From JACMNW01 sp043721855 (lineage in GTDB: Bacteria > Pseudomonadota > Alphaproteobacteria > Rhodobacterales > Rhodobacteraceae), in contig JAYSPY010000105.1 of the NCBI GenBank assembly GCA_043721855.1, positions 1-23,650 of the forward strand: a DNA stretch of 23,650 bases, written 5' to 3'. Every line of letters starts with the position of its first letter. Position 1 is the first letter of the stretch. The position numbers and the translations under genes are program-made. This document shows positions 14,761-21,520 of the stretch, one piece after another. A model generated the notes under the pieces. That model made no database searches. It saw nothing but the letters and a program-made list of their open reading frames with translations, and was not told the DNA's origin.

Positions 14761-17181
14761 ATGAAAACCCATACCCGCGCACTGGTCATCGGCGGTGGTG
14801 TTGTAGGCTGTTCAGTGCTGTATCACCTGACCAAACTGGGCTGGTCTGATGTGATGCTGGTGGAACGATCAGAGCTGACCTCAGGCTCCACCTGGCACGC
14901 GGCGGGCGGCTTTCACACGTTGAACGGCGATACCAATATGGCCGCCCTGCAAGGCTATACCATCCGGCTTTACAAGGAACTGGAGGCGCTGACCGGCATG
15001 TCCTGCGGCCTGCACCATGTTGGCGGCATCACGCTGGCCGACAATACCGAACGCTTCGACATGCTGAAGGCCGAACGCGCCAAGCACCGCTATATGGGCC
15101 TTGATACCGCCATTCTGACCCCCGCCGAAATTGACAAGATGACCGACGGCATGGTCAACACCAACGGCATCATCGGCGCACTTTATGATCCGCTCGATGG
15201 CCATCTTGACCCCTATGGCACCACCCACGCCTATGCAAAGGCCGCAAAAATGGGCGGCGCGGAAATTGTGCTGCACAACCGCGTGCTGGAAACCAACCCC
15301 CGCGCCGATGGGTCTTGGGAAGTTGTCACCGAAAAAGGCACCATCATAGCCGAGCATCTGGTCAACGCAGGCGGCCTGTGGGCGCGCGAGGTCGGCGCTA
15401 TGGCGGGGATCTATCTGCCGCTGCTGCCGATGGCGCACCAATATCTGGTGACGGATGATATCCCCGAAATTGTCGCGCGCGGCGGGCGCGAATTCCCGCA
15501 TGTGATGGATCCGGGCGGCGAATCCTACCTGCGCCAGGAAGGCCGCGGCTTTTGCATCGGCTTCTACGAAAAACCCTGTGAGGCATGGTCAGTTGACGGC
15601 ACCCCATGGGATTTCGGCCAGGAATTGATGAACGAGGCCTATGAGAAAATCGCAGATTCCGTCGAATTTGCCTATAAACGCTTTCCCGCCTTGGAACGCG
15701 CGGGCGTCAAGCGGGTGATCCACGGCCCCTTCACCTTCTCGCCCGATGGCAACCCCTTGGTCGGCCCGGTGCCGGGTTTGCGCAACTACTGGTCGGCTTG
15801 CGCCGTGATGGCAGGCTTCAGCCAGGGCGGCGGCATGGGGTTATCCCTGGCGCAATGGATGATCCACGGCGAGGTGGAACGCGACCCGCGCGGCTTTGAC
15901 GTGGCGCGCTTTGGCAACTGGACCACCCCCGGCTACACCGTGCCCAAGGTCATCGAAAACTACCAAACCCGCTTTTCCGTCGCCTACCCGAATGAAGAAA
16001 AGCCCGCGGCCCGCCCCTTCCGCACCACGCCGATGTACGATCTGAACACCCAAATGCGCGCGGTCTGGGGCCAGCAATACGGGCTGGAGGTGCCAAATTA
16101 CTTCGCCCTGCCCGGCCAGCCTTTGTACGAAGTCCCCACCTTCAAACGCTCCAACGCGTGGGAGGCGACGCGCCAAGAGGTGATGGCCGTTCGCAACGGC
16201 GTCGGCATCAACGAGGTGCAGAATTTCGGCAAATACCGCGTCACAGGCACAGGCGCGCGCGCGTGGCTTGACCGCATCATGGCAGGCCTTATCCCCAAAC
16301 CGGGGCGGCTGTCGCTGACCCCAATGCTGGCGCGCTCCGGCAAGATCATCGGCGATTTCACCGTATCTTGCCTGTCGGACACCGAATTTCAACTGACCGC
16401 CAGCTACGGCGCGCAAGGCTGGCACAGCCGCTGGTTTGACCAGAACATGGGCCCGGATGTTCACGTCGAAAACATCTCCGACGCGCGATCCGGCTTTCAA
16501 ATCGCCGGGCCAAAAGCCCGCGAATTGCTGGCCCGCGTAACCCGCAGCGATGTATCGGCGGGCACCTTCAAATTCATGGATGTGCGCCGCATGACCGTGG
16601 GCATGGCCAATTGTACCGTGCAACGCGTCAGCTACACCGCCGATCTGGGGTATGAGATATACTGCGATCACATGTCGGTGCGCCATTTGTGGGATACGCT
16701 GTCGGCGGCGGGCACCGATCTTGGCCTGCGCCCGTTCGGGATGCGCGCGATGATGAGCCTGCGGTTGGACAAATGGTTCGGCTCTTGGGGCCGCGAGTTC
16801 AGCCCCGATTACACCCCATGCGAAACCGGCCTTGATCGGTTCATCCGCTGGAACAAAGACGCTGACTGGATCGGCAAAGCCGCCGCCATGGCCGAAAAAG
16901 CCAGCGGCCCCGCGCGCAAGCTGGCAACATTTGTGGTCGATGCCACGGACGCCGATGTTGTGGCGTGGGAACCGATCTGGCTTGACGGTGCCGTTGCAGG
17001 CTTTTGCACATCGGGCGGCTATTCGCATTTCACCGGGCAATCTGTGGCGCAAGGCTTCTTGCCCGCCGACCGGATCAAAGACGGATTGGCCGTCGAGATA
17101 GAGATTTTGGGCGAACGGCGTGCGGCACGCGTGCATCTGGCCCCCCTGTTTGATGCAGACGGCGCACGCATGCGCGGTTGA
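14761..17181 (+). CDS. FAD-dependent oxidoreductase, dimethylglycine/sarcosine dehydrogenase-like (DAO + GcvT)
   Basis: The 806-residue protein has an N-terminal DAO domain (about 1-370) with the dinucleotide motif G11-GGVVG-16, E35 at the end of the second strand, and GSTWHAAG with H46. In dimethylglycine dehydrogenase the equivalent His carries covalent FAD. An FAO_M-like linker follows (about 370-425), then the folate-binding GcvT domain (about 425-700, including SLTPMLARSGKIIGDFTV and LGYEIYCDH) and GcvT_C (about 715-800). Family members oxidatively demethylate N-methyl amino acids and pass the methylene group to tetrahydrofolate. The exact substrate (dimethylglycine, sarcosine or another) cannot be set. 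The frame is open upstream to 14674, but the ATG at 14761 has CAGGAG with 10-base spacing and starts just before the FAD motif. A terminator-like hairpin follows the gene. Confidence 0.92.
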   Translation: MKTHTRALVIGGGVVGCSVLYHLTKLGWSDVMLVERSELTSGSTWHAAGGFHTLNGDTNMAALQGYTIRLYKELEALTGMSCGLHHVGGITLADNTERFDMLKAERAKHRYMGLDTAILTPAEIDKMTDGMVNTNGIIGALYDPLDGHLDPYGTTHAYAKAAKMGGAEIVLHNRVLETNPRADGSWEVVTEKGTIIAEHLVNAGGLWAREVGAMAGIYLPLLPMAHQYLVTDDIPEIVARGGREFPHVMDPGGESYLRQEGRGFCIGFYEKPCEAWSVDGTPWDFGQELMNEAYEKIADSVEFAYKRFPALERAGVKRVIHGPFTFSPDGNPLVGPVPGLRNYWSACAVMAGFSQGGGMGLSLAQWMIHGEVERDPRGFDVARFGNWTTPGYTVPKVIENYQTRFSVAYPNEEKPAARPFRTTPMYDLNTQMRAVWGQQYGLEVPNYFALPGQPLYEVPTFKRSNAWEATRQEVMAVRNGVGINEVQNFGKYRVTGTGARAWLDRIMAGLIPKPGRLSLTPMLARSGKIIGDFTVSCLSDTEFQLTASYGAQGWHSRWFDQNMGPDVHVENISDARSGFQIAGPKARELLARVTRSDVSAGTFKFMDVRRMTVGMANCTVQRVSYTADLGYEIYCDHMSVRHLWDTLSAAGTDLGLRPFGMRAMMSLRLDKWFGSWGREFSPDYTPCETGLDRFIRWNKDADWIGKAAAMAEKASGPARKLATFVVDATDADVVAWEPIWLDGAVAGFCTSGGYSHFTGQSVAQGFLPADRIKDGLAVEIEILGERRAARVHLAPLFDADGARMRG

Positions 17182-17190
17182 CGCAAAGCC

Positions 17191-17209
17191 AAGCCTGCGT
17201 CAGGCTTTT
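17191..17209 (+). terminator. Terminator-like hairpin after the DMGDH-like gene
   Basis: AAGCCTG (17191-17197) and CAGGCTT (17201-17207) form a 7-bp stem with a 3-base loop, running into TTTT and then GTTATGTT. It lies 9 bases after the DMGDH-like stop codon and immediately before the start of the next gene, so termination must be partial or the next gene needs its own promoter. Confidence 0.5.
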
Positions 17210-17224
17210 GTTATGTTAAAAGCC

Positions 17225-17821
17225 ATGCCCAACATCGCCATTCTGATCCTTGCCGCCGGTCAATCGCGGCGGATGCTCGGGGCAGACAAACTGCTGGAAC
17301 CTGTCGCAGGCCAACCCCTGATCCGCCGTCAGGCGCAGGTGGCTCTGGCCACGGGTTTGCCGGTTTGGGTAACCCTGCCGCCGGATCGCCCCTTGCGAAA
17401 CGCATGCCTGCAAGGCTTGGCGGTGGGCATCGTTTCTGTCGCGGATGCCAGCCTGGGGATGTCTTGTTCGCTAAAAGCCGGCAATGCCGCGATACCGGCC
17501 GACATGGCGGTCATTGTGTGGCTGGCGGATCTGCCCGACATCACCACCGATGATCTGACCGCCCTTGCCAAGGCAGCGCAGACCGCACCGCAAGCCCTCA
17601 TTCGCGCCACCACCACCAGTGGCAAACCCGGCCATCCCATTGTTTTTCCGCCCGCTTTCCGGGCAGACCTGAACGCTCTGACCGGCGACAACGGCGCGCG
17701 CGACATCCTGAAACGCCATAGCGAAAACACTGTTTTCATTGCCCTGCCGGGCAACCGCGCGCTGACCGACCTGGATACGCCCGACGACTGGGCGCAGTGG
17801 CGGGCGCGCAATCCGACCTAG
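17225..17821 (+). CDS. MobA/MocA-like nucleotidyltransferase
   Basis: The 198-residue protein begins with the nucleotide-binding loop LILAAGQSRRMLGADKLLEPVAG (residues 8-30), the signature of the MobA-like NTP transferase domain. It continues with VIVWLADLPDI (metal-binding Asp region) and GHPIVFPPAFRADLNALTGDNGARDIL, typical of MocA-type enzymes. Relatives transfer CMP or GMP to molybdopterin to make the dinucleotide cofactor of molybdo-hydroxylases. Other relatives act on sugars or alcohols, so the substrate is unproven, and no molybdoenzyme gene is in the window. The start is uncertain: the ATG at 17225 best fits the family N-terminus but has no clear ribosome site. An in-frame ATG at 17213 would add four residues and sits right behind the terminator-like hairpin. 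It converges on the Hint gene with 1 base between stops. Confidence 0.85.
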   Translation: MPNIAILILAAGQSRRMLGADKLLEPVAGQPLIRRQAQVALATGLPVWVTLPPDRPLRNACLQGLAVGIVSVADASLGMSCSLKAGNAAIPADMAVIVWLADLPDITTDDLTALAKAAQTAPQALIRATTTSGKPGHPIVFPPAFRADLNALTGDNGARDILKRHSENTVFIALPGNRALTDLDTPDDWAQWRARNPT

Positions 17822-17822
17822 C

Positions 17823-18443
17823 TTACTGGGTCAGCTCTGCCGCCTCTTGCCTGGTCAATGTCTTTCGCGCAGACCCGAATGCCGCCCGGCCTTCCGCCGT
17901 GGCCAGATATGGAAACACATCAAAAATCTCGGCGCGCTGCGAATTGCCAAAGCCTTTCAGCGACGTATCGGTCGGCTGAAAACTTTCGGTCCAGATGCCA
18001 TCCGATAAAACCACCTCATGGCGATCACACATGAAATGGATGTAAGTGGTGCCCATGCTATCGATGGACCGCACGGAAATGCCCCCGATCAAATGCTTGG
18101 CCGCAACCAGAACCTCTGCGTCGTCAAACTGCAGTGCTGTGCGTTCATTGGCAACCAGAACGCGGTGGTTCGGGCTGATCATCAAATCGCGTTCCGGTAA
18201 ATCGTTACCAAGGCTGCCCTGCCGCACCAGAATTGGCTTCAAATGCGAATTGGTCGTCATCAATCGCCAATCAATCTTCTTTCGGCCAACCCAGCGGATT
18301 TCCTGAATGCCGTTGTCACGGGTCACGACTTTATCGCCAGCCATCAGATTTTCAACCAGCGTTTCACCGCGATAGGTCGCGATTTTGGTGCCGGGTGTAA
18401 AGCAGGCGATCACTGGTTTATCAGTGGTTGCTGTGTTGGTCAT
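17823..18443 (-). CDS. Stand-alone Hint domain protein (Hint_2)
   Basis: The 206-residue protein is nearly all Hint domain. A 13-residue leader is followed by C14 in VIACFTPGTKIATYRGETLVENL, the Cys1 block of Hedgehog/intein-type domains. Then come GDKVVTRDNGIQEIRWVGRKKI, LMISPNHRVLV, and HFMCDRHEVVLSDGIWTESFQP, all typical of the Hint_2 family common in Rhodobacterales. Hint domains cleave or rearrange the peptide bond at Cys1. Here almost nothing precedes Cys14, so the usual long N-terminal passenger (adhesin or toxin-like) is missing. Its ATG overlaps the stop of a 75-residue protein as ATGA (18440-18443), so the two are translationally coupled. Whether it self-processes or has another role is unknown. 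Confidence 0.88.
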   Translation of the reverse strand: MTNTATTDKPVIACFTPGTKIATYRGETLVENLMAGDKVVTRDNGIQEIRWVGRKKIDWRLMTTNSHLKPILVRQGSLGNDLPERDLMISPNHRVLVANERTALQFDDAEVLVAAKHLIGGISVRSIDSMGTTYIHFMCDRHEVVLSDGIWTESFQPTDTSLKGFGNSQRAEIFDVFPYLATAEGRAAFGSARKTLTRQEAAELTQ

Positions 18444-18667
18444 GCCCGGTGCCCCCGCTGCATTACAACGCTGCTGGCCGCCGCCGACACCACTATCGGC
18501 GCAGGCATCTTGGCAAACCCAACCGCCGCACGCGTCACCGCAATCGACAAAAACCCCAAACGATGGGCTTTTGCCTGCACCAGATTCACGCGAACCCGGT
18601 TATCAACTTTAACCTGTTCGTAAAAAGTTTTCGGAAAATAATCCCGCAGCTTCGCCAAACTTTTCAT
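18440..18667 (-). CDS. 75-residue protein of unknown function, coupled to the Hint gene
   Basis: I do not recognise this protein. It has a basic N-terminal half (MKSLAKLRDYFPKTFYEQVKVDNRVRVNLVQAKAHR, given here in pieces: MKSLAKLRDYFPKTF, then YEQVKVDNRVRVN) and a hydrophobic Ala/Val-rich C-terminal half (LGFLSIAVTRAAVGFAK, then PIVVSAAASSVVM) that could be one membrane-associated segment. The 4-base ATGA overlap with the Hint gene is the main evidence that it is translated. The start is uncertain: ATG at 18667 has AAAGG 12 bases upstream and AGGA directly abutting, while a GTG at 18679 in the same frame would add four residues. A CTGCAA-N4-TTGCAG palindrome lies just upstream. Confidence 0.55.
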   Translation of the reverse strand: MKSLAKLRDYFPKTFYEQVKVDNRVRVNLVQAKAHRLGFLSIAVTRAAVGFAKMPAPIVVSAAASSVVMQRGHRA

Positions 18668-18695
18668 TCCTAAAAGCACCCTTTACTGCGCAACA

Positions 18696-18711
18696 CTGCA
18701 AAACATTGCAG
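18696..18711. promoter_or_regulatory. Palindrome upstream of the small protein-Hint operon
   Basis: CTGCAA-AACA-TTGCAG is a perfect inverted repeat with 6-base arms and a 4-base spacer. It is flanked by the direct repeat GCAACAC at 18690-18696 and 18711-18717, 21 bases apart (two helical turns). It lies about 30 bases upstream of the minus-strand ATG at 18667, a suitable place for an operator. No regulator is assigned. Confidence 0.35.
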
Positions 18712-19334
18712 CAACACAGAGGAAACATCGTTGCATATGGTCTTGACCCCTAATTGAGCCATCAACCTGAATATATGCTTAACGACATTCCCCCTGTGCC
18801 ACCGAAACAAACCTCCGCGCCTGCAAAGCACGATACCACCAACAACATCACCCAAACTGACCATCAGGCTCTCGTTAACACGTCACCAATCACCAACACC
18901 AATGGCCCCGCTTCGTGAAAAGAGGCAGGATTGTGGTACATGGCAAGTGTGAAAACCGCGCCTTGGGCGAGTGAGTCCTTCAATTGCACGCATAGGATGT
19001 ATATTGCGGCGGCACTTACTCGCCAACCCACAACCCTTACGTGCATCTTCGGGCAAGCCGGTTGATTTTATTAAGTTATGTGAAAGCAACCGCACCACTG
19101 TTTCTAAAGCATCAACAAACACAAATATGTCAGATTCGCAGCCTGACGAAATATTACTTGAGGCATTTTTTAAGCAGTCGTGCTGCAATCGAAGCAATAC
19201 CCCCCACAACCCCAAATTGTTGCTGCGGCGCGGCTGTTGCACGAAACTTTAGATAAAATGATTCGACTCAAGGCTAACCACATTTGGCCCAAAAACCGGA
19301 CCAATCTACTACATCAGGTATATTTCGTGAAAAG
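18712..19334. other. Gene-poor stretch beside tRNA-Leu
   Basis: About 620 bases with no gene I can support on either strand. It is more AT-rich than its surroundings and its short open frames look random, lacking ribosome sites and recognisable motifs. One 47-codon frame at 18775-18918 (plus strand, Pro/Thr/Asn-rich) lacks a ribosome site. The right end, 19231 onward, has an insertion-sequence-like look, described separately. The stretch may be the decayed remnant of DNA inserted next to the tRNA gene. Confidence 0.5.
19231..19300 (+). mobile_element. Possible remnant of an insertion sequence end (IS6-like)
   Basis: CGGCTGTTGCACGAAACTTT at 19231-19250 resembles the GGCTGTTGCA-type terminal repeat of some IS6-family elements. 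It is followed after a few bases by an ATG at 19258 reading MIRLKANHIWPKN, reminiscent of the start of IS6 transposases. The frame then leaves the expected sequence and runs into the tRNA gene. No second end or transposase core is visible. This is recognition by eye from memory and is weak. Confidence 0.2.
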
Positions 19335-19420
19335 TGGTGCCCGAGGCGAGATTCGAACTCGCACACCCGTTAAGGCGGAGGATTTTGAGTCCCCTGCGTC
19401 TACCGTTCCGCCACTCGGGC
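19335..19420 (-). tRNA. tRNA-Leu (anticodon CAA)
   Basis: Read on the minus strand, this is an 86-base class II tRNA. The acceptor stem is GCCCGAG/CTCGGGC with discriminator A and an encoded CCA (complement of 19335-19337). The anticodon stem GGGGA/TCCTC encloses the loop CTCAAAA, giving anticodon CAA (19387-19385), which reads UUG. There is a long variable arm, and the T arm is GCGAG-TTCGAAT-CTCGC. All arms pair well, so it should be functional. The 3' end faces the gene-poor stretch, the usual orientation for integration of mobile DNA. Confidence 0.96.
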
Positions 19421-19443
19421 CACTGCGCGCGGTCTATCGGGCG

Positions 19444-19469
19444 GCGCAGGCGGCGTCAATCGCCTGCGC
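19444..19469 (-). terminator. GC-rich hairpin after the zinc peptidase gene
   Basis: GCGCAGGCG (19444-19452) and CGCCTGCGC (19461-19469) form a perfect 9-bp stem with an 8-base loop. It lies between the zinc peptidase stop and the tRNA-Leu on the minus strand. No T tract follows in either direction, so it may be an RNA-processing or stability element rather than a true terminator. Confidence 0.35.
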
Positions 19470-19483
19470 GCACTTCTTCCGCA

Positions 19484-20320
19484 TCAACCGCTGAAAGTAT
19501 CGCAATCCGCAACTTTGCCAGATTTCAGCCCCTGCATGAACCAGCCAGCCCGCTGTTCAGACGTGCCATGCGTGAAGGATTCAGGCGATACGCGCTGTCC
19601 CGCATTGCGTTGCAAAGTGTCATCACCAATCTGCTTGGCGGCATAGACCGCCTCTTCCAGATCAGCCTTGTCAATGGTGCCAAAGGTTTGCGCCACATCG
19701 CGCGCCCAGATACCGGAAAAGCAATCTGCCTGCAGCTCGATCTGCACAGAAATCGCGTTGCTTTCTTCTTCACTGACAGTGGCACGCGCGGCATTGGCTT
19801 GGCCCAGAATACCCAGTTGGTCCTGCACCTGATGCCCCACTTCGTGCGCCACAACATAGGCAGCGGCAAAATCGCCTTTTGCGCCAAGTTGCTGTTCCAT
19901 CGTGGTGAAAAATTCGGTGTCCAGATACACCTTCTTGTCGCCGGGGCAGTAGAATGGCCCGGATGCACCCGATGCATTGCCACAGGGCGACTGGGTCACA
20001 CCCTTGTACAGCACCAAAACAGCAGGCGTGTAATCGCGCCCCAACTGTTCGGTAAAAATCTTGGCCCAAATTTCTTCGGTATCTGCAAGCGTCACTGACA
20101 CGAATTCGCCCGCCGCTTGATCAGCCGCCGTTATTTCACCGCCACCGCTTTGCCCAGCAGGCGCGCCGTCGCCGATAAAGCCAGAGACGTCGACATTGAA
20201 ATACCACCCCGCCAGCAGCAACAAAATGGCGCCGATGCCGCCAATGCCCGCCGTCCGGCCCCCGCCCAAACTGCGGCGATCCTCGATATTGCGGCTGCCG
20301 CGTCTGCCTTTCCATTCCAT
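19484..20320 (-). CDS. Neutral zinc metallopeptidase family protein (YpfJ-like)
   Basis: The 278-residue protein matches the YpfJ/putative neutral zinc metallopeptidase family. It opens with MEWKGRRGSRNIEDRR, then a Gly-rich stretch and one membrane anchor at about 24-41, leaving the catalytic domain outside the cytoplasm. The zinc motif is H159-EVGH-163 (in AYVVAHEVGHQVQDQLG), with the downstream ELQADCFSGIWA providing the third ligand region. FYCPGDKKVYLDTEFF is also characteristic. Substrates of this family are not established. I chose the ATG at 20320 because AGGGG lies 8 bases upstream; a TTG at 20326 is the only upstream alternative. It is divergent from the YqaA-type gene and precedes tRNA-Leu on the same strand. 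Confidence 0.93.
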   Translation of the reverse strand: MEWKGRRGSRNIEDRRSLGGGRTAGIGGIGAILLLLAGWYFNVDVSGFIGDGAPAGQSGGGEITAADQAAGEFVSVTLADTEEIWAKIFTEQLGRDYTPAVLVLYKGVTQSPCGNASGASGPFYCPGDKKVYLDTEFFTTMEQQLGAKGDFAAAYVVAHEVGHQVQDQLGILGQANAARATVSEEESNAISVQIELQADCFSGIWARDVAQTFGTIDKADLEEAVYAAKQIGDDTLQRNAGQRVSPESFTHGTSEQRAGWFMQGLKSGKVADCDTFSG

Positions 20321-20455
20321 CGTCAAACCCCTGTCACAACTACCCCTTAACCCTAACGGCTGCTGGCCAGCATGATAAGCCCCTTTTCACGGCATTTAAC
20401 TTGACCTTGGTCGCACCGCATGGCCATTGAGCGCCTGTAAAGAAAAAGGACTGGC

Positions 20456-21043
20456 ATGTTTCGAAAACTGTACGAGTGGACCCTGAAATGGGCAGCGTCA
20501 CGTCATGCCGAAACGGCAATGGGCGTGGTCAGCTTTGTTGAAAGCAGCTTTTTTCCGGTGCCAGCCGAGGTTCTGTTCGTGCCAATGGTCCTGTCGCGCC
20601 CGGACCGCGCCATGCGATATGCGTTCATAGCCTCCGTGGCCTCCGTGCTGGGTGGCATCGCGGGCTGGATGATCGGCTTTTACGGGTTTGACCTGATCGC
20701 GCGGCCGATCCTGGAATTTTACGGCAAGGTAGATGAATTTGACGCCTTGAAAGCGCAAACCGGCGACGGCGCGATTTTGGTGATGTTGGTCACATCGGGA
20801 TTGGCCCATTTGCCCCCGATGAAGGTGGTCACCATCCTGTCTGGCGTTATCGCCTTTGATCTGAAGCTGTTCATCCTATCGGCCATCGTGGCCCGCGGTG
20901 GCAAGTTCTTCCTGTTGGCATGGGCATTGCGCAAATACGGCGTCACCATCCTAAACGTGATCGAGCGACGATTTGCCATGGTTGCAATCGGCGGCGTAGC
21001 CGTGCTTGCTGCGATCTGGCTAGGTTTGAAATATCTGGCCTGA
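20456..21043 (+). CDS. YqaA family membrane protein (DedA/SNARE-associated superfamily)
   Basis: The 195-residue inner-membrane protein belongs to the YqaA branch of the DedA/VTT superfamily. It has the re-entrant loop segment VVSFVESSFFPVPAEVLFVPMVLSR near residue 25, transmembrane segments near 58-80, 105-145 and 170-193, and the conserved LPPMKVVTILSGVIAFDLKLFILSAIVARGGKFF around residue 120. DedA proteins are linked to lipid carrier recycling and membrane homeostasis; YqaA members are poorly characterised. The ATG at 20456 has AAAGGA 6 bases upstream. It is followed after 18 bases by dsbB, so the two are probably one transcript. Confidence 0.9.
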   Translation: MFRKLYEWTLKWAASRHAETAMGVVSFVESSFFPVPAEVLFVPMVLSRPDRAMRYAFIASVASVLGGIAGWMIGFYGFDLIARPILEFYGKVDEFDALKAQTGDGAILVMLVTSGLAHLPPMKVVTILSGVIAFDLKLFILSAIVARGGKFFLLAWALRKYGVTILNVIERRFAMVAIGGVAVLAAIWLGLKYLA

Positions 21044-21061
21044 AATATCCATGAGGCGAAC

Positions 21062-21520
21062 ATGACCCGCGCGCACCTGATCCTGACGGCAACCCTTGGC
21101 TCTGCGGCCCTGCTGGCGGGCGCGTTCATCTTTCAAGCGTTCGGCTATGCCCCCTGCCATCTGTGCCTGCTGCAACGCTGGCCACACGGCGCGGCGATTC
21201 TGATCGGCGTCATTGCCCTATTAACCGGATGGCGCTCGCTGGCCTACCTTGGCGCTGCGGCAGCACTTACCACGGCTGGCCTTGGCCTTTACCATACCGG
21301 CGTTGAACGCCAGTGGTGGGAAGGCCCCACCACCTGCACCTCCGGGTCCATCGCGGGCGTCGATCCAAAAGCCTTGCTGGACCAGATTCTCGCCGCCCCC
21401 ATCGTGCGCTGCGACGAAGTCGCTTGGCAGCTTATGGGCCTGTCGATGGCGTCGTGGAACATGCTGGCATCGCTGGTGCTGGCAGGCATCTGGATTGCTG
21501 CCGCGCGCAAAGCCGCCTAA
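21062..21520 (+). CDS. dsbB: Disulphide bond formation protein B
   Basis: DsbB is an inner-membrane enzyme that reoxidises DsbA and passes electrons to quinone. The 152-residue protein has four hydrophobic segments. Its first periplasmic loop carries C32-HLC-35 in the context YAPCHLCLLQRWPH, the family signature. The second loop carries C92 and C117 (TTCTSG and VRCDEVAW), so both redox pairs are intact. The length is slightly shorter than E. coli DsbB, as usual in Alphaproteobacteria. The ATG at 21062 has GAGGCG upstream. It overlaps the convergent dgt-like gene by 4 bases at their 3' ends, with no room for a terminator between them. Confidence 0.93.
   Translation: MTRAHLILTATLGSAALLAGAFIFQAFGYAPCHLCLLQRWPHGAAILIGVIALLTGWRSLAYLGAAAALTTAGLGLYHTGVERQWWEGPTTCTSGSIAGVDPKALLDQILAAPIVRCDEVAWQLMGLSMASWNMLASLVLAGIWIAAARKAA

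Noticed and set aside
15841..17136. Long minus-strand open frame (431 codons) opposite the DMGDH-like gene
   Set aside because: Shadow of the strong codon bias of the plus-strand gene; no domain or start signal.
18775..18918. 47-codon plus-strand frame, Pro/Thr/Asn-rich
   Set aside because: No ribosome site, no recognisable motif, and it sits in a stretch that looks degenerate; cannot be supported as a gene.
18883..19242. 119-codon minus-strand frame in the gene-poor stretch
   Set aside because: Mixed composition with scattered Cys, Arg and Trp, overlapping open frames on both strands, no ribosome site or motif.
20401..20429. Promoter for the YqaA-type gene (TTGACC at 20401-20406)
   Set aside because: The hexamer 17 bases downstream is CCATTG, a poor -10 box.
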